From Anaerolineales bacterium (lineage in GTDB: Bacteria > Chloroflexota > Anaerolineae > Anaerolineales > UBA6663), in NCBI GenBank assembly GCA_020850595.1, contig JADZEK010000044.1:1-64000 (forward strand): 64,000 bases of DNA, in the 5' to 3' direction. How positions within the stretch are numbered: the first letter of the stretch is position 1; every line of letters begins with the position of its first letter. Below are positions 16,393 through 23,995 of the stretch, piece by piece. The notes beneath the pieces are model-generated. The model was not told where the DNA came from. It did not search any database and saw only the letters and a program-made list of their open reading frames with translations. A program made the position numbers and the translations under genes.

Positions 16393-16749
16393 TTATTGCG
16401 ATTCCTGTTCTGGATACGCGATGTCCCCGATGTGAACGTTCACCGCCAAGACATCCATCCCGACCATTTCCTCGATGGCGCGCGCCACGCCGGCCTGCAC
16501 GGCGCGGCTCACGTCGCGCACGTTGTAGTCGTGCTCGACGATCAGGTACAGGTCCACCGACACCGCTTGCTCCTTGACCTCCAGCCGCACACCATCGTCC
16601 ACGCCGCGCTGGAACAGGCGGTTGACGCCGCCTGGCACCGGACTGGTGCGGACGACACCGGGCGTCCCAAGGGCCGAGAGGCGGGCGATGGTGAGCAGTA
16701 CTTCGGGGGCAATGGTAGTTTTGCCGTGCCGGGCGGGTTCTGCGCTCAT
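16393..16749 (-). CDS. Asp23/Gls24 family envelope stress protein
   Basis: A 118-residue protein with the Asp23/Gls24 fold: TTIAPEVLLTIARLSAL at the start, then GVVRTSPVPGG, a central VDLYLIVEHDYNVRDVSRAVQ, and a C-terminal DVLAVNVHIGDI. Family members are cytosolic proteins tied to the membrane or cell envelope, induced by alkaline or envelope stress in Gram-positives. The precise role is not known here. It sits 16 bases downstream of fabG and 58 bases upstream of nusB, within one transcription unit. Confidence 0.85.
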   Translation of the reverse strand: MSAEPARHGKTTIAPEVLLTIARLSALGTPGVVRTSPVPGGVNRLFQRGVDDGVRLEVKEQAVSVDLYLIVEHDYNVRDVSRAVQAGVARAIEEMVGMDVLAVNVHIGDIAYPEQESQ

Positions 16750-16765
16750 GAGGTCGGCCTCGTGG

Positions 16766-17512
16766 TCAGCCCATCACCATGCCGCCGTCCACGCTCAGCA
16801 CCTGGCCGGTAATGTACCCGGCCTCGGGTGCGGCCAGGAAAGCCACGGCGTAGGCGACCTCTTCAGGAGTGCCCCACCGGCCCAATGGGATGGCCTTGAG
16901 CGAAGCTTCCTTTAGCTCGACGGGCAGGTCGCCGGTGAGGGCAGTGGGCACAAAGCCCGGCGCTACCGCGTTCACCGTTATCGAACGCGCGGCCACTTCG
17001 CGCGCCAGGGCCTTCGTGAAGCCGATTAGCCCGGCCTTGCTGGCCGAGTAATTCGTCTGCCCCGCATTCCCGGCAATGCCGCTGACCGAAGTTATGTTTA
17101 TGATCCGGCCCGACCGCTTGCGCAGCATGGTCTTGACGGCCGCCTTGGAACAATTGAAGGCGCTCTTCAGGTTGGTCTGAATGACCATATCCCAGTCCGC
17201 CTCGGGCATCATCATGATGACCATGTCACGCGTGGTACCGGCATTATTGACCAAGATGTCTATCGTTCCGTAAGTCTCAACTGTCGTTTTGATCAGTCCC
17301 TCGGCGGCCTTGTAGTCGGCCACATCGGCCTGGGCTGCGCGCGCTTCGCCCCCGGCGGCCGCGATGGCAGCTACGACCGCCTCAGCGCCGGCGGCGTCCT
17401 TGGCATAGTTGATGACCACCTTGGCCCCTTGCCGGGCCATTTGTTCCGCGATCGCTCGGCCAATGCCGCGCGACCCACCCGTAATTACGGCGATTTTGCC
17501 TTCCAAGCCCAT
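16766..17512 (-). CDS. fabG: 3-oxoacyl-[acyl-carrier-protein] reductase
   Basis: A 248-residue short-chain dehydrogenase. It has the NADP loop GGSRGIGRA near residue 12, NNAG near 89, and the catalytic Ser (ITSVSG), Tyr and Lys (NYSASKAG). It keeps the FabG end with GYITGQVLSVDGGM. It should carry out the first reduction of fatty-acid elongation on ACP-linked substrates; other ketoreductase roles cannot be excluded. A good Shine-Dalgarno (CAGGAG) lies 6 bases before the ATG, and a TATAAT on the same strand lies 43 bases upstream. It is the first gene of the fabG-asp23-nusB-tatBC-DUF952 unit. Confidence 0.92.
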   Translation of the reverse strand: MGLEGKIAVITGGSRGIGRAIAEQMARQGAKVVINYAKDAAGAEAVVAAIAAAGGEARAAQADVADYKAAEGLIKTTVETYGTIDILVNNAGTTRDMVIMMMPEADWDMVIQTNLKSAFNCSKAAVKTMLRKRSGRIINITSVSGIAGNAGQTNYSASKAGLIGFTKALAREVAARSITVNAVAPGFVPTALTGDLPVELKEASLKAIPLGRWGTPEEVAYAVAFLAAPEAGYITGQVLSVDGGMVMG

Positions 17513-17554
17513 GTGCTGCTCCTGGCTGTGGCTCTCTGTCGGCCACGCGGGCTG

Positions 17555-17560
17555 ATTATA
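17555..17560 (-). promoter_or_regulatory. -10 element (TATAAT) upstream of fabG
   Basis: On the - strand TATAAT reads from 17560 to 17555, in the gap between corA and fabG. Transcription would start near 17548, leaving a leader of about 36 nt that contains the fabG Shine-Dalgarno. Confidence 0.55.
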
Positions 17561-17575
17561 CCCTATCGGTTTACG

Positions 17576-18544
17576 CTAGAACCACCGCCGCTGCCGAAAA
17601 TACAACAGCATCGTAACCGGCACTCCGACCATGGCGACCAGGGCCGCGATCAGCAGCCACGGCTGCTCAAAGGGGATCGTGGTGAAGTTCATGCCAAAGA
17701 AGCCGGTGATCACCGTCATGGGCATGAAGAGGGCGCTCAAAATCGTGAGCACCTTCATGATCTCATTCGTGCGATTGGAGGTGACCGACAAATATGTGTC
17801 GAGCGCGCCGCTTAGGAGGTCGCGCAGACTCTCGTTGATGTCCGCTAGGCGCACAAACTGGTCGTAGACATCGCGAAAGTAAATGCGGTCCTTCGGGTCA
17901 ATGACGCTATATTCGTCGCGCGCCAGCCGGTTCAGCACCTCGCGCAGAGGGCTGATGACACGCCGCATGGCTAGCCCCACGCGCTTGACGGAGAAGAGCG
18001 TGTTCAAGGTGTGCGTGCTGGGGCGCCGAAAAGTCTCGTCTTCGAGGTGGTCAATGGCGTCGTCAATCGAGTCGATGACGGGTAGATAAGTGGCCGCCAG
18101 CATATCGAGCATGTCGTACAGCAGGAAATCCGCCCCCCGCGCCAGCCGGCGCTGGTCAGTGTTGCAGTTTGACCAAAGTCGGTCCACGAAATCTACCGGC
18201 GCGGTGTGGTGGGTCACAAGGAAGTTTTCACCCAAGAAGGCGTCCACCTCCAATAGTTCCAGTTCTATTTTCTCGGCGTTGTAATTGATGCCATGGCAGA
18301 CTGCGTATATATAGTCGCCCCAGTTGTTGATCTTGGGCACATGCACTTCGTTCAATGCGTCGTCAATCGCCAATGGATGGAACTTGAAAATCTCGCGCAG
18401 CAGCGGCTCCACCTTTTCGGGAGGCTCACCGCTTAGATCAACCCAAAACAGGCCCTCGGCGTCGGCCAGCGCCACGCGCCAATGGGTTGTGGGCACATCG
18501 GTGGTGAAGCTGCCCTTGGCATTGCGATACAAGGTTCTGATCAT
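17576..18544 (-). CDS. corA: CorA-family divalent cation transporter
   Basis: A 322-residue protein. The large N-terminal cytoplasmic funnel domain (about 1-255) ends in a long helix. Two C-terminal transmembrane helices follow, with the family pore signature GMN (FFGMNF near 281), and a basic C-terminus (RQRRWF). By family it carries Mg2+ or Co2+ as a pentamer. The start overlaps the CoA-transferase stop by 4 bases, so it is the last gene of the mixed operon that begins with the HAD phosphatase. That neighbour set gives no obvious clue to the ion. Confidence 0.92.
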   Translation of the reverse strand: MIRTLYRNAKGSFTTDVPTTHWRVALADAEGLFWVDLSGEPPEKVEPLLREIFKFHPLAIDDALNEVHVPKINNWGDYIYAVCHGINYNAEKIELELLEVDAFLGENFLVTHHTAPVDFVDRLWSNCNTDQRRLARGADFLLYDMLDMLAATYLPVIDSIDDAIDHLEDETFRRPSTHTLNTLFSVKRVGLAMRRVISPLREVLNRLARDEYSVIDPKDRIYFRDVYDQFVRLADINESLRDLLSGALDTYLSVTSNRTNEIMKVLTILSALFMPMTVITGFFGMNFTTIPFEQPWLLIAALVAMVGVPVTMLLYFRQRRWF

Positions 18545-19341
18545 GACACTGGCGCTCCCGTTTGCAGCCGTGTTTGCAGGTATGCGTCAAAGGCCTCGCG
18601 CGAGCAGGCCTCCAGATAGTTGAGCACTTCCGCGCCGTCCACCGGGTACAGCGGGTGGCACGAGGTGGGCCAAGCTCCGCGTGGAGCGGGCGCCACGGCG
18701 GTGACGAGCGGCCCGACGATATCCACCTGGTCTAGCTTGTCCACAATCGCCTCAGCCGTGAGGATGACTCGCTCGGCCGCAATGGCCAACTCCATGTCAA
18801 TGCCCAAATTGCGGTTGAGGCGCGCATTGCCCTGCGCATCGGCCTCCAGGGCGTGTAGCACGGCAACGGTGGGGCGCAGCGCCGGGAAGGCCATGAGCTC
18901 TTCGCCACTGTACGGGTCGGTGATGGTCTTGACGTCCGGCCTCAGGCGCGGCAGGTCGGTGCCCACCCAACCGCGCCCGGCCATGAACCCCACGTCGGCC
19001 AATGTGGCGCGCAGCCCAAAGGCCAGGCTGGCCTCAGTTTCCTCCACCACTTCCAGGTCGCCCAGGTTGGCGGCCTGTGTGAACATCGGCGCGAAGCCGA
19101 AGCCCTCGAACCCAAAGTAGCAGGTGCGCACGCGCTTGACTACGCCGGCGCCAACCAGCAGGTCAGACTCGTAACTGCTGGTGAAGCTCAGCAGCGTCAG
19201 GTCGCGCGGCGGCTGGGGCAGGGCCAGCAAGGCGCAGACAAAGGCCACCGGCCGCCGGTAGAGCGTCATGCCCCCTAGCGACAGCGTGTCGCCTGTATGC
19301 ACCAGCGCCGCCGCCTCGGGCAGCGAGACCAGCTTATTCAT
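18541..19341 (-). CDS. CoA-transferase family I, alpha (glutaconate-type A) subunit, orphan
   Basis: A 266-residue protein resembling subunit A of glutaconate-type CoA-transferases: GDTLSLGGMTLYRRP near residue 20, VRTCYFGFEGFG near 90, and PTVAVLHALEADAQGNA near 155. The family normally works as an alpha-beta complex in which the beta subunit supplies the catalytic Glu. No beta gene lies next to it or elsewhere in this window. It is somewhat shorter than typical GctA. The start at 19341 (MNKLVSLPEAA) fits the family and overlaps the preceding stop by 8 bases (ATGAATAA). Either a distant partner exists or the protein has another role. Confidence 0.82.
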   Translation of the reverse strand: MNKLVSLPEAAALVHTGDTLSLGGMTLYRRPVAFVCALLALPQPPRDLTLLSFTSSYESDLLVGAGVVKRVRTCYFGFEGFGFAPMFTQAANLGDLEVVEETEASLAFGLRATLADVGFMAGRGWVGTDLPRLRPDVKTITDPYSGEELMAFPALRPTVAVLHALEADAQGNARLNRNLGIDMELAIAAERVILTAEAIVDKLDQVDIVGPLVTAVAPAPRGAWPTSCHPLYPVDGAEVLNYLEACSREAFDAYLQTRLQTGAPVS

Positions 19342-19585
19342 GTGCAGGTGTTTCGGTGGGTGGGGCTTGCTTGAGTGCCTCGACAGCGGCATGCAGAGCC
19401 GCGACTTGGGCCGCCTGACTGGCCTGCGCCTGCCGCGCGCCGCTGATCGCCAGCCCCCACTTGCCGGCTTCTTCCTTCACCCCCCGGTCGCCGCGCATCA
19501 GTCCAAAAAGCACCAGGTTGACGCTGAGTACAAAGAAGATGATGGCGGCGATGATGATGATGATCGTTTTCAGGTCCAGTGGCAC
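19334..19585 (-). CDS. Small single-span membrane protein (83 aa)
   Basis: An 83-residue protein. It starts with a strongly hydrophobic helix (TIIIIIAAIIFFVLSVNLVLF, shown broken here as residues about 7-27), followed by a charged segment and an Ala/Gln-rich helical tail (about 50-75) that may form a coiled coil. I do not recognise a family. It lies between the ADP-ribosylglycohydrolase (17 bases upstream) and the CoA-transferase subunit (8-base overlap), so it is probably translated together with both. Confidence 0.7.
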   Translation of the reverse strand: MPLDLKTIIIIIAAIIFFVLSVNLVLFGLMRGDRGVKEEAGKWGLAISGARQAQASQAAQVAALHAAVEALKQAPPTETPAHE

Positions 19586-19602
19586 GGGTTGCTCCGGTCG
19601 GT

Positions 19603-20580
19603 CTAGGTCAGAGCCGCTTTGGCAGCGGCGGCGACCATCTCGGCTTTCTTGGCGGCCAGTCGCTCGGCCAGGCCCTGCAGATAGTCACGGTTCTCCAACC
19701 GCGCCAGCCAATCGGGCGGGATGGCCTTCGTGCCGAGGCGCGCGCCCATGATGCCGCCCGCGATGGAAGCCACGCTGTCGGAGTCGCCGCTGATGTTCGC
19801 TCCCAACTGCACCGCCGCCACAAGATCCGTAGGGTGGCGCATCACGCAGTACAGGGCCATGCCCACCGCTTCTTCGGCGATCCAGCCGCCGCCGCGGGTG
19901 GGCCCAATGTGGCCGAGGGCGGCCTCGATGTCAGTCCACGTCTGCGCTTCCGTCACACGCTCCAGGGCGGCATCGAACTCCGGCGCCGCGCCGCCGACGA
20001 ACTTCAGCACACGCACCGGGAACTCGGCGGGGTCCACGTTTTCCAGCGCCAGCTTGATCAGGTAGGCCGCCGCCATACAGGCTGCGTCGGAGGTGGGGTG
20101 GCGGTGCGTGAGCACGCCCTGCGCTCGCGCGACCGTCTGCATCCGTCCCGGCTCGTACTGATAGAGGTAACCCACTGGCGCGACGCGCATGCAGCCGCCG
20201 CAACCCTTCGAGTCGCGCACACCGGCCTCGCGCCAGGGCGCGCCGCGCTCCAGGGCATTCACGCCCCGAATCGAAGTGGCGCCGGGCGCGCGCGTCGGTG
20301 TGATCGGGTCGCGTTTCCAGCCGATGAACTGGCGCGCCACGGCGCCCATGAGCACATCCAGGTCGTGCTGGCCGGCTTCAATCAGCGCCTCGGCCACGGC
20401 TGCCGTCATTTGCGTGTCGTCGGTATAAAGCGCTGGGTCGGGCGGTGCCTGAATCCCGCCTCGACCGTATTTTGCCAGGATTTCTGGCCGCGCCATAAAC
20501 TCGACCGGCCAGCCCAGGGCGTCGCCCAGCGCCAGGCCGAAGATCATGCCCTTCGCACGGTCGCGGTCGAGCAGGGTCAT
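19603..20580 (-). CDS. ADP-ribosylglycohydrolase (DraG/ARH family)
   Basis: A 325-residue hydrolase with the family layout: FGLALGDALGWPVEF near residue 14, the metal motif YTDDTQMT near 53, and the C-terminal metal motif GDSDSVASIAGGIMGA near 265. These Asp/Thr residues hold the two Mg2+ ions used to remove ADP-ribose from proteins or other acceptors. The target is unknown; no DraT-like transferase is nearby. It overlaps the upstream HAD gene by 4 bases. Pairing with a HAD phosphatase could suggest clean-up of ADP-ribose or nucleotide products, which is inference. Confidence 0.88.
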   Translation of the reverse strand: MTLLDRDRAKGMIFGLALGDALGWPVEFMARPEILAKYGRGGIQAPPDPALYTDDTQMTAAVAEALIEAGQHDLDVLMGAVARQFIGWKRDPITPTRAPGATSIRGVNALERGAPWREAGVRDSKGCGGCMRVAPVGYLYQYEPGRMQTVARAQGVLTHRHPTSDAACMAAAYLIKLALENVDPAEFPVRVLKFVGGAAPEFDAALERVTEAQTWTDIEAALGHIGPTRGGGWIAEEAVGMALYCVMRHPTDLVAAVQLGANISGDSDSVASIAGGIMGARLGTKAIPPDWLARLENRDYLQGLAERLAAKKAEMVAAAAKAALT

Positions 20581-21260
20581 GATAGGCCGGCCGCCGGCGG
20601 CAAGACGGCCGGGGTTAGCTTGCCGCTCTGGGTTACGACGGCTTCGAGGCCGAGGATGTTGTCAATGACCGCATCCACGCGCGCCAGCCGTGCGGAAACA
20701 GGTGCGGGGCTAATCAGGATCGTGTGCATACCCAGCATCCGCGCCGGTTGAAGGTTGCGCGGCGCGTCGTCCACAAAGAAACACTCGGGGCCGGCCGCGC
20801 CCAGGTGATCCAGCACAAACTGATAGGCGCGCGGCTCAGGCTTGTTGACAAAGGCCAACGCCTGAATGTCAAATACCGCCTGAAAGTGACGGCCCACGCC
20901 CAGCCGGTCAAGCACACGCAGCGCGTGCGGTGCGTCGGCATTGGTGAAGATGACCTTTTCCACCGGCAGCCGGGCCAACATGGCGTCCAGCGCCGGGTTG
21001 GGCTGGAGGTAGTCGTCCAGCGGCAGGTCGTGGACAAACGCCAAGTAGTCAGCGGAGTCTACGTGACGCTCGGCTCGCAAGCCGTTCAGCGTGGTGCCGT
21101 ATTCCTCGAACCATGCGCGCCGCTGTTCGCGCACGCCATCGGCGGGCAACCCGACCTTCTCAACCAGGTAACGGTCAATGCGGTCGCCGATAGCCGTCCA
21201 GAGCCCACTCTGGGCGGCATAGAGCGTGTCGTCGAGATCGAATAGGCCGAAGCGCAACAT
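20577..21260 (-). CDS. HAD-family hydrolase (pyrimidine 5'-nucleotidase-like)
   Basis: A 227-residue HAD phosphatase. It has motif I FDLDDTLY (residues 6-13, the nucleophile Asp and acid Asp), motif II IFTNAD, a Lys (VNKPEP) and motif III FFVDDAPRN. The DDTLY form and the cap between motifs I and II fit the SDT1-like pyrimidine 5'-nucleotidase group, but the substrate is not certain. The start at 21260 is chosen because it lies 7 bases after a TAAAAT hexamer and gives the normal family N-terminus; a frame reaching 21305 is open. The stop overlaps the next gene by 4 bases. Confidence 0.85.
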   Translation of the reverse strand: MLRFGLFDLDDTLYAAQSGLWTAIGDRIDRYLVEKVGLPADGVREQRRAWFEEYGTTLNGLRAERHVDSADYLAFVHDLPLDDYLQPNPALDAMLARLPVEKVIFTNADAPHALRVLDRLGVGRHFQAVFDIQALAFVNKPEPRAYQFVLDHLGAAGPECFFVDDAPRNLQPARMLGMHTILISPAPVSARLARVDAVIDNILGLEAVVTQSGKLTPAVLPPAAGLS

Positions 21261-21267
21261 TGGGGCT

Positions 21268-21273
21268 ATTTTA
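21268..21273 (-). promoter_or_regulatory. -10 element (TAAAAT) for the HAD operon, leaderless type
   Basis: TAAAAT reads 21273 to 21268 on the - strand and is followed by 7 bases and then the ATG at 21260. TTCGCA lies 17 bp upstream as a weak -35. Confidence 0.5.
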
Positions 21274-21312
21274 GACCTGACTGGGTCAATTGCGAAGAGG
21301 GGCACTCAGCGC

Positions 21313-22176
21313 TCATGGCCCATCGTAAATGATAGCCATGTTCCGGAGGGCCGCCCACGCATCAAGGAACGTGGCCAGCGATCGAGTGTATTGCTGCGCG
21401 CCGTCCAGGATGGTGACGGTGTCGGCCGTGTAGCCGACGACGATGACGGTGTGTTCGAACGCCGCCACGACCGTCTGCCGCCCGTCGGCAGCGGTGTACA
21501 CCTGCGAAGTGTGACCCACCTCAACGTGGCCCGCGACCCAGGCGATAACCGGCCGTCCGGCGGCGATCTCGCGTTGCACCAGCTCCCACTTGATGTAGCG
21601 CTGCGCCTCCGCCGGGACGCCGTATGCCGTGAGCAGCCTGGCCACCGGCCCGGCGTGAACGCCATAAGCATTTGGCGGCGTCTGCCCCCAGGCCCCATTC
21701 ACGTCGCCGACAAAGCCGCGATCTGGGTCGTCAGAGGCGGGCAGGTTGCCCAGGAACTCTAGCTCGTCAATCGCTGCCCCAAAAAACGCTGCCCAATCGG
21801 CGGCCGATCGGCTTTCGCAGCTCAGCGGCCGCGATTGCTTGTGCCCAACGACCCCGGAAACGACGGCGGCCTCTGGAACAATATCCCCGGCAGGCGCAGG
21901 GTCGGGCTGGGTCGGAGCAGCTTCTTCAATGAGGATCCCGAGCGCGTCGCCCGTTGGTGTGGGGATTGCGACGACGCTGTTCACCGGCGGGGGTGGCGGC
22001 GTTGGGGCCACGATCGCAGGCGGCGCCGGGGTTGGGCTGGAAAACAGGGCCGCCGTTACCAGCAGGGGCATTGGGGGCGGCAGTTGGTTGGCCAACACAC
22101 TCACGGCAAAGACGGCCGCGACACCGCCATTGGCAACGAGCATTAACAGCAGGGCACCTGCCTTGCGTCCGCGCAT
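21313..22176 (-). CDS. C39-like cysteine peptidase-family protein, membrane anchored
   Basis: A 287-residue protein. An N-terminal hydrophobic anchor (about residues 7-30) is followed by a long Pro/Thr/Ala-rich linker (to about 105) and a papain-like domain of the Peptidase_C39_2 type. The likely catalytic Cys is C120 (LSCESRSAADW), and the His is in FEHTVIVVGY near 242, followed by VTILDG. The domain faces outward if the anchor is a signal anchor. The start at 22176 is preferred over 22185 because a TACAAT ends 7 bases before it. It lies between the Etf genes and the HAD operon but has its own promoter. Confidence 0.8.
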   Translation of the reverse strand: MRGRKAGALLLMLVANGGVAAVFAVSVLANQLPPPMPLLVTAALFSSPTPAPPAIVAPTPPPPPVNSVVAIPTPTGDALGILIEEAAPTQPDPAPAGDIVPEAAVVSGVVGHKQSRPLSCESRSAADWAAFFGAAIDELEFLGNLPASDDPDRGFVGDVNGAWGQTPPNAYGVHAGPVARLLTAYGVPAEAQRYIKWELVQREIAAGRPVIAWVAGHVEVGHTSQVYTAADGRQTVVAAFEHTVIVVGYTADTVTILDGAQQYTRSLATFLDAWAALRNMAIIYDGP

Positions 22177-22183
22177 GGAGACC

Positions 22184-22189
22184 ATTGTA
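22184..22189 (-). promoter_or_regulatory. -10 element (TACAAT) for the C39-like gene, leaderless type
   Basis: TACAAT reads 22189 to 22184 on the - strand and is followed by exactly 7 bases and the ATG at 22176. The upstream in-frame start at 22185 would overlap this hexamer. Confidence 0.5.
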
Positions 22190-22267
22190 ACAAACGTGGG
22201 ACCAGGTGCGGCAGTGGCCTACCGCATGGGGGCAGGCAATCAATTCGACTGACGCACTGCCGACTCG

Positions 22268-23227
22268 CTAGGCGGCTTGCGACAGCAATGCCGCGATCAC
22301 GGCCGCGGGCTCGGCGACAACAGCCACATCGGCGACCTTGAAGATGGGCGCTTCAGGGTTGACGTGCACGGCCAGCACGCGCCGCGCCCTGGAGATGGCC
22401 GCGTTGTGGATCGTGTCGCCTAAGATGCCAAACGCAAGGTAGAGGTTTGGCGCCACTTCTTGCCCGGTGACACCGACTTCGTGTGCCGCATCCACCCAGC
22501 CGCTGTCGCGGGCCGAGCGGTCACCAGCGAACTCGGCTCCGAGCTTTTCGGCCAGCGCTTGCGCCAATGCCAAGCCCGCCTCGCCGCCCACGCCGCGGCC
22601 GACCGCCACAATCGTGCGCGCCTTGCTGAGGGGCGGCCAGGCGGGCGGCGAGGGCGTGGCCGCCCCGAGCGGCACCAGTACCGCCTCCGGCGCGGCCAGA
22701 TCGCTCGTAATCACCTTGCCGGTACGGCCGGGGTCGGCATACGGTGCGGGCCATTCGGTCACATCCACCGTCGCCACCTTCGCCTGCGTGGTCACTTCTA
22801 GGTCGAGCGCGTAGTCGCCGCCATAGACCGCATGCGTTCCGCGCAGGGCGCGCGTGTCCGGGTCAATTTCCAAGGTCCTGGTCCCGGTGATCAGTCCCGC
22901 ACCCAGACGCTGGGCCAATTGCGCTGCCGCGGTCTCTTGTCCGCCCAGTAGTAGCACGTATTCTGGGTGTTGCGTCATCAGGTAGGCCGTGGCGTCGAGT
23001 GTCACATGCGCGCGGTCGGCTCCAAATGTGATCGCCTCGGCCGCCTGCGCGGCGTCGCCCACCACCGCATGGACGTAGCAACCCAGCCCGTCAGCCAGGC
23101 GTCGCGCCTCGGCCATCAACGTCGGGGTGCCAGTCGGTGAGCCAGCCGGAACCACTGTCCAGATGTCGCGGTGCTCCACCGCGGATGCGTCCTCACCTAA
23201 TAGAGCCGACAGATCGGCGAGGTCCAT
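22268..23227 (-). CDS. etfA: Electron transfer flavoprotein, alpha subunit
   Basis: A 319-residue EtfA. The N-terminal half is the alpha/beta domain (HAVVGDAAQAAEAITFGAD, then LLLGGQETAAAQLAQRLGAG). The C-terminal FAD domain starts near residue 200 with IVAVGRGVGG and continues with SGWVDAAHEVGVTGQEV and HVNPEAPIFKVADV. With EtfB it passes electrons from the acyl-CoA dehydrogenases of this operon to the quinone pool through a separate oxidoreductase that is not in the window. It is the last gene of the beta-oxidation operon, 3 bases after etfB. Confidence 0.92.
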   Translation of the reverse strand: MDLADLSALLGEDASAVEHRDIWTVVPAGSPTGTPTLMAEARRLADGLGCYVHAVVGDAAQAAEAITFGADRAHVTLDATAYLMTQHPEYVLLLGGQETAAAQLAQRLGAGLITGTRTLEIDPDTRALRGTHAVYGGDYALDLEVTTQAKVATVDVTEWPAPYADPGRTGKVITSDLAAPEAVLVPLGAATPSPPAWPPLSKARTIVAVGRGVGGEAGLALAQALAEKLGAEFAGDRSARDSGWVDAAHEVGVTGQEVAPNLYLAFGILGDTIHNAAISRARRVLAVHVNPEAPIFKVADVAVVAEPAAVIAALLSQAA

Positions 23228-23230
23228 GGC

Positions 23231-23995
23231 CTAACCCTTTCTTAACAACTCGGTGGCAAGTTGTCGGGCAATGTCATCGAGGCTGCCCTCCAGCCGTTGG
23301 CCGAAGGTGCGCTCGGCCGGAAAGCTCTCGCTGCGCCGTGTTGTCTGTGGTCGCAGCATAGGTTCCACCAACCCCAAATCGGCCAGTGTGACCGTCTCGA
23401 TGGCGGCTGTGTCAGCATAGGCGCGGAGGATGGCCGGCGCGGGCGCGAAGCGCGGTCGGTTGGCATCTTCTGCGATGGCGATCACCGCTGGAAGAGGCGT
23501 GTGCCAAGCGGCACACGTGCCGCCGTCGGCTAAAGTGACCGCGGCGCCCTCGTTTATCAGCTCCACCGCCAGCGCAGCGCCCACGAAGGGCCGGCCCAGC
23601 TGCGCCGCCAAGCGCGGCGCCACCTGCGCCAAATCGGCGTGGCGCACTGTCGCGCCCATTAGCACCAGGCCCGCGCCGCCGATTTGCTCCAACGCCAATG
23701 GCAGAGCCGCCGCTATCTGACCGGCGTCGGGATCGGCCCAGCCCGTTACCCACAAGGCTCGTGTCGCGCCCACAGCCCGCGCGTGGTACAAAGCTTCCCG
23801 CGTTTCCGGGCCGCCAATTCCAATCACCGCCACCGCGTGCTCGGTGCCGGCCAGTTGCAGGGCGGTTTCCAGCGCGTTGATGTCGGCCGGAGTCGTGCGC
23901 CACTCGTCGCGGTGCACGAAGATCCTCTGCGCTTTGCGATTGACGGTGAAACTGGCCGGGTCGCGCCCAACCCGCAGCAGCACGCCGATGTTCAT
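23231..23995 (-). CDS. etfB: Electron transfer flavoprotein, beta subunit
   Basis: A 254-residue EtfB. It has an N-terminal NIGVLLRVGRDP, INALETALQL near residue 40 and VAVIGIGGPETREALYHARAVGA. The middle reads LVLMGATVRHADLAQVAPRLA, and the chain ends with the usual C-terminal extension that embraces EtfA. AMP normally binds this subunit. The start overlaps the acyl-CoA dehydrogenase stop by 4 bases, which ties electron acceptor and dehydrogenase together in translation. Confidence 0.92.
   Translation of the reverse strand: MNIGVLLRVGRDPASFTVNRKAQRIFVHRDEWRTTPADINALETALQLAGTEHAVAVIGIGGPETREALYHARAVGATRALWVTGWADPDAGQIAAALPLALEQIGGAGLVLMGATVRHADLAQVAPRLAAQLGRPFVGAALAVELINEGAAVTLADGGTCAAWHTPLPAVIAIAEDANRPRFAPAPAILRAYADTAAIETVTLADLGLVEPMLRPQTTRRSESFPAERTFGQRLEGSLDDIARQLATELLRKG

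Noticed and set aside
19579-20751. Open frame of 390 codons on the + strand opposite the ADP-ribosylglycohydrolase
   Set aside because: It is a shadow of a well-supported gene; the product is His/Arg/Gly-rich and has no domain.
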